A DNA stretch of 9,385 nt. It comes from Gemmatimonadota bacterium. Its GTDB lineage: Bacteria > Gemmatimonadota > Gemmatimonadetes > Gemmatimonadales > Gemmatimonadaceae. The position numbers and the translations under genes were made by a program. The stretch covers positions 1 to 9,385 of the forward strand of contig JAQBPZ010000172.1 of assembly GCA_028287225.1 (NCBI GenBank), written 5' to 3'. The notes under the pieces were generated by a model that did no database searches, was not told where the DNA came from, and saw only the letters and a program-made list of their open reading frames with translations. Numbering within the stretch: position 1 is the stretch's first letter; each line of letters starts with the position of its first letter. Shown here piece by piece: positions 7,835 to 9,385 of the stretch.

Positions 7835-9385
7835 ATGCCTTTTCCCCTGACCACCACGGTCTTCAACGATGGTTACATCGCAGAGACCTATGAGGCCTAT
7901 CGACGCGATCCGGCGTCGGTGGACGAGTCCTGGCGCCAGTTCTTCCGCACCGCCGAGTCGCTCGGCGGAGGTGGCACCGGCGTACGCGCGTCCGACGACC
8001 TGCTGCGCAAGGCAGCGGGTGCGTCGGCGCTCACGGACGCGATTCGTCAGTACGGGCACCTCGCGGTGCAGCTGGACCCGCTCGGCAGCCCGCCGCCCGG
8101 CGGTCCCGAGCTGACGCCGGAGTTCCACGGGATCACCGAGCCGGACCTGGCGGAGGTGCCGGCGAGCGCGTTGGGGTATGAGTCCGGCACGGCCGCCGAC
8201 GTCGTGCAGCGGCTGCGCGCGGTGTACTGCGGCGCCATCGGGCTGGAGTTCTCGCACCTCGGCAGCGAGGCGGAGCGGACCTGGTTCAAGCAGGTCATGG
8301 AGGAAGGCACGCTCACGCGTCCGCTGACCGCGGACGAGAAGAAGGCGATCCTGCTCCGCCTGACCGAGGTGGATGGGCTGGAGCGCTTCCTCGGGCGGGC
8401 GTACCAGGGCTACAAGCGCTTCTCCATCGAGGGCACCGACGCGATGGTCCCGATGCTCGACGAGGCGATCGGGCTCGCGGCGGTGGCGGGCACCCGGAAG
8501 GTGGTGATCGGCATGGCGCACCGCGGGCGCATCAACACGCTCGTGCACGTGATGGGCATGTCGTACGCGGAGATGTTCGGCGAGTTCGAGGGGCGCGCGA
8601 GCGAGACGAGCGCCGACGCCACGACGGGTGACGTGAAGTACCATCTCGGCTTCAGGGGCGAGCGGATGATCGACGGACGCGCGGTGTCGCTCGAGCTCGC
8701 GCCCAACCCGAGCCATCTCGAGGTGGTGAACCCGGTGATGAGCGGGATGGCGCGCGCGGCGCAGCGCACGGCCGATGGCTACGACGAGCGGCTCGTGCTT
8801 CCCGTCTGCATCCACGGCGACGCGGCCTTTCCCGGCGAGGGCGTGGTGCCGGAGACGTTCAACATCTCCCGCCTGCGCGGCTACCGCGTGGGGGGCACGC
8901 TGCACCTCATCGTCAACAACCAGGTCGGCTTCACCACCGACCCGACCGACGCGCGCTCCACGCGGTACGCCAGCGACATCGCGAAGGGCTTCGAGGTGCC
9001 GGTGATGCATGTCAACGCCGACGACGCGGAAGCCTGCATCATGGCCACGCGCCTCGCGGTGGCGTATCGCGACCAGTTCGCGAAGGACGTGGTGATCGAC
9101 CTCGTGGGCTATCGCCGCTGGGGCCACAACGAGACGGACGAGCCGGCGTTCACCCAGCCGAAGCTCTACGAGCTCATTCGTGCCCACCCCACGCCGCGCC
9201 AGGTGTGGGGCGCCAGGCTGGTGCGCGAGCGCGTGCTCACCGACGACGACGTGAAGGGCATGGACGCCGCGTTCGCGGAGCGGCTCGTCCCGATCCAGAA
9301 GCAGGTGAAGGAGGCGCCGGCGGATGTCGCGACGGCGCGCGCCAAGGGCGCTCCGGCGCCGGCGGCGGAGCCCGCGACGGGCGTG
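7835..9385 (+). CDS. sucA: 2-oxoglutarate dehydrogenase E1 component (3' partial)
   Basis: The frame is open to the window edge and gives the first 517 residues of a protein usually about 900-950 long. E1 uses thiamine diphosphate to decarboxylate 2-oxoglutarate and passes the succinyl group to the lipoyl domain of E2 (SucB) in the TCA cycle. The N-terminus carries the E1 leader helix (NDGYIAETYEAYRRDP, then SVDESWRQFF) that binds E2 in the family. KRFSIEGTDA, GMAHRGR with His229, and NPSHLE with His294 match the conserved active-site stretches. The thiamine-binding motif is visible as GDAA (Asp329) through N361-N362 about 30 residues later. RRWGHNETDEP is also highly conserved. The last ~20 visible residues are Ala/Pro-rich, near the expected join between the N-terminal and central domains. 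The ATG at 7835 is chosen because the leader motif begins right after it. sucB would be expected downstream, outside the window. It is probably transcribed separately from the signalling genes. Confidence 0.96.
   Translation, partial: MPFPLTTTVFNDGYIAETYEAYRRDPASVDESWRQFFRTAESLGGGGTGVRASDDLLRKAAGASALTDAIRQYGHLAVQLDPLGSPPPGGPELTPEFHGITEPDLAEVPASALGYESGTAADVVQRLRAVYCGAIGLEFSHLGSEAERTWFKQVMEEGTLTRPLTADEKKAILLRLTEVDGLERFLGRAYQGYKRFSIEGTDAMVPMLDEAIGLAAVAGTRKVVIGMAHRGRINTLVHVMGMSYAEMFGEFEGRASETSADATTGDVKYHLGFRGERMIDGRAVSLELAPNPSHLEVVNPVMSGMARAAQRTADGYDERLVLPVCIHGDAAFPGEGVVPETFNISRLRGYRVGGTLHLIVNNQVGFTTDPTDARSTRYASDIAKGFEVPVMHVNADDAEACIMATRLAVAYRDQFAKDVVIDLVGYRRWGHNETDEPAFTQPKLYELIRAHPTPRQVWGARLVRERVLTDDDVKGMDAAFAERLVPIQKQVKEAPADVATARAKGAPAPAAEPATGV

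Noticed and set aside
7766..9187. Long - strand open frame opposite sucA
   Set aside because: It is a mirror of a strongly conserved gene, with biased composition and no recognisable motif.

Overview
The window is about 9.4 kb of very GC-rich bacterial DNA. It is densely coded, all on the + strand, with no mobile elements, RNA genes or CRISPR. The strong G/C preference at third codon positions and the AT-rich boxes directly upstream of two start codons suggest a high-GC environmental bacterium. Gemmatimonadota is my best guess from general style, but nothing in the sequence fixes the lineage.

Region 1 (1-5711) is a tightly packed signalling operon of four genes whose ends overlap: a large hybrid histidine kinase with three C-terminal receiver domains (5' end outside the window), a CheR-type methyltransferase, a stand-alone CheB-type methylesterase without a receiver domain, and a REC-PAS-histidine kinase with an Ala-Pro tail. 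No chemoreceptor, CheA, CheW or flagellar gene is visible. This looks like a methylation-coupled phosphorelay rather than classical chemotaxis. The CheR/CheB pair may act on the Glu/Gln-rich coiled coil of the upstream kinase or on an unseen receptor.

Region 2 (5775-7769) holds a small receiver-like protein that keeps the phospho-acceptor Asp but has lost the acidic pocket and the Lys, followed by a PAS/GAF histidine kinase. They may form a separate transcript: a -10-like TATATT lies six bases before the ATG of the small protein.

Region 3 (7770-9385) starts with a short intergenic stretch carrying an inverted repeat and an AT-rich -10-like box. It continues with the first 517 codons of sucA (2-oxoglutarate dehydrogenase E1, TCA cycle), which runs off the window.

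Together the window encodes three histidine kinases, four canonical or near-canonical receivers plus one pseudo-receiver, and a methylation/demethylation pair, but no DNA-binding or other recognisable output domain. The relay's final target must lie elsewhere. No gap without a gene exceeds 65 bases.
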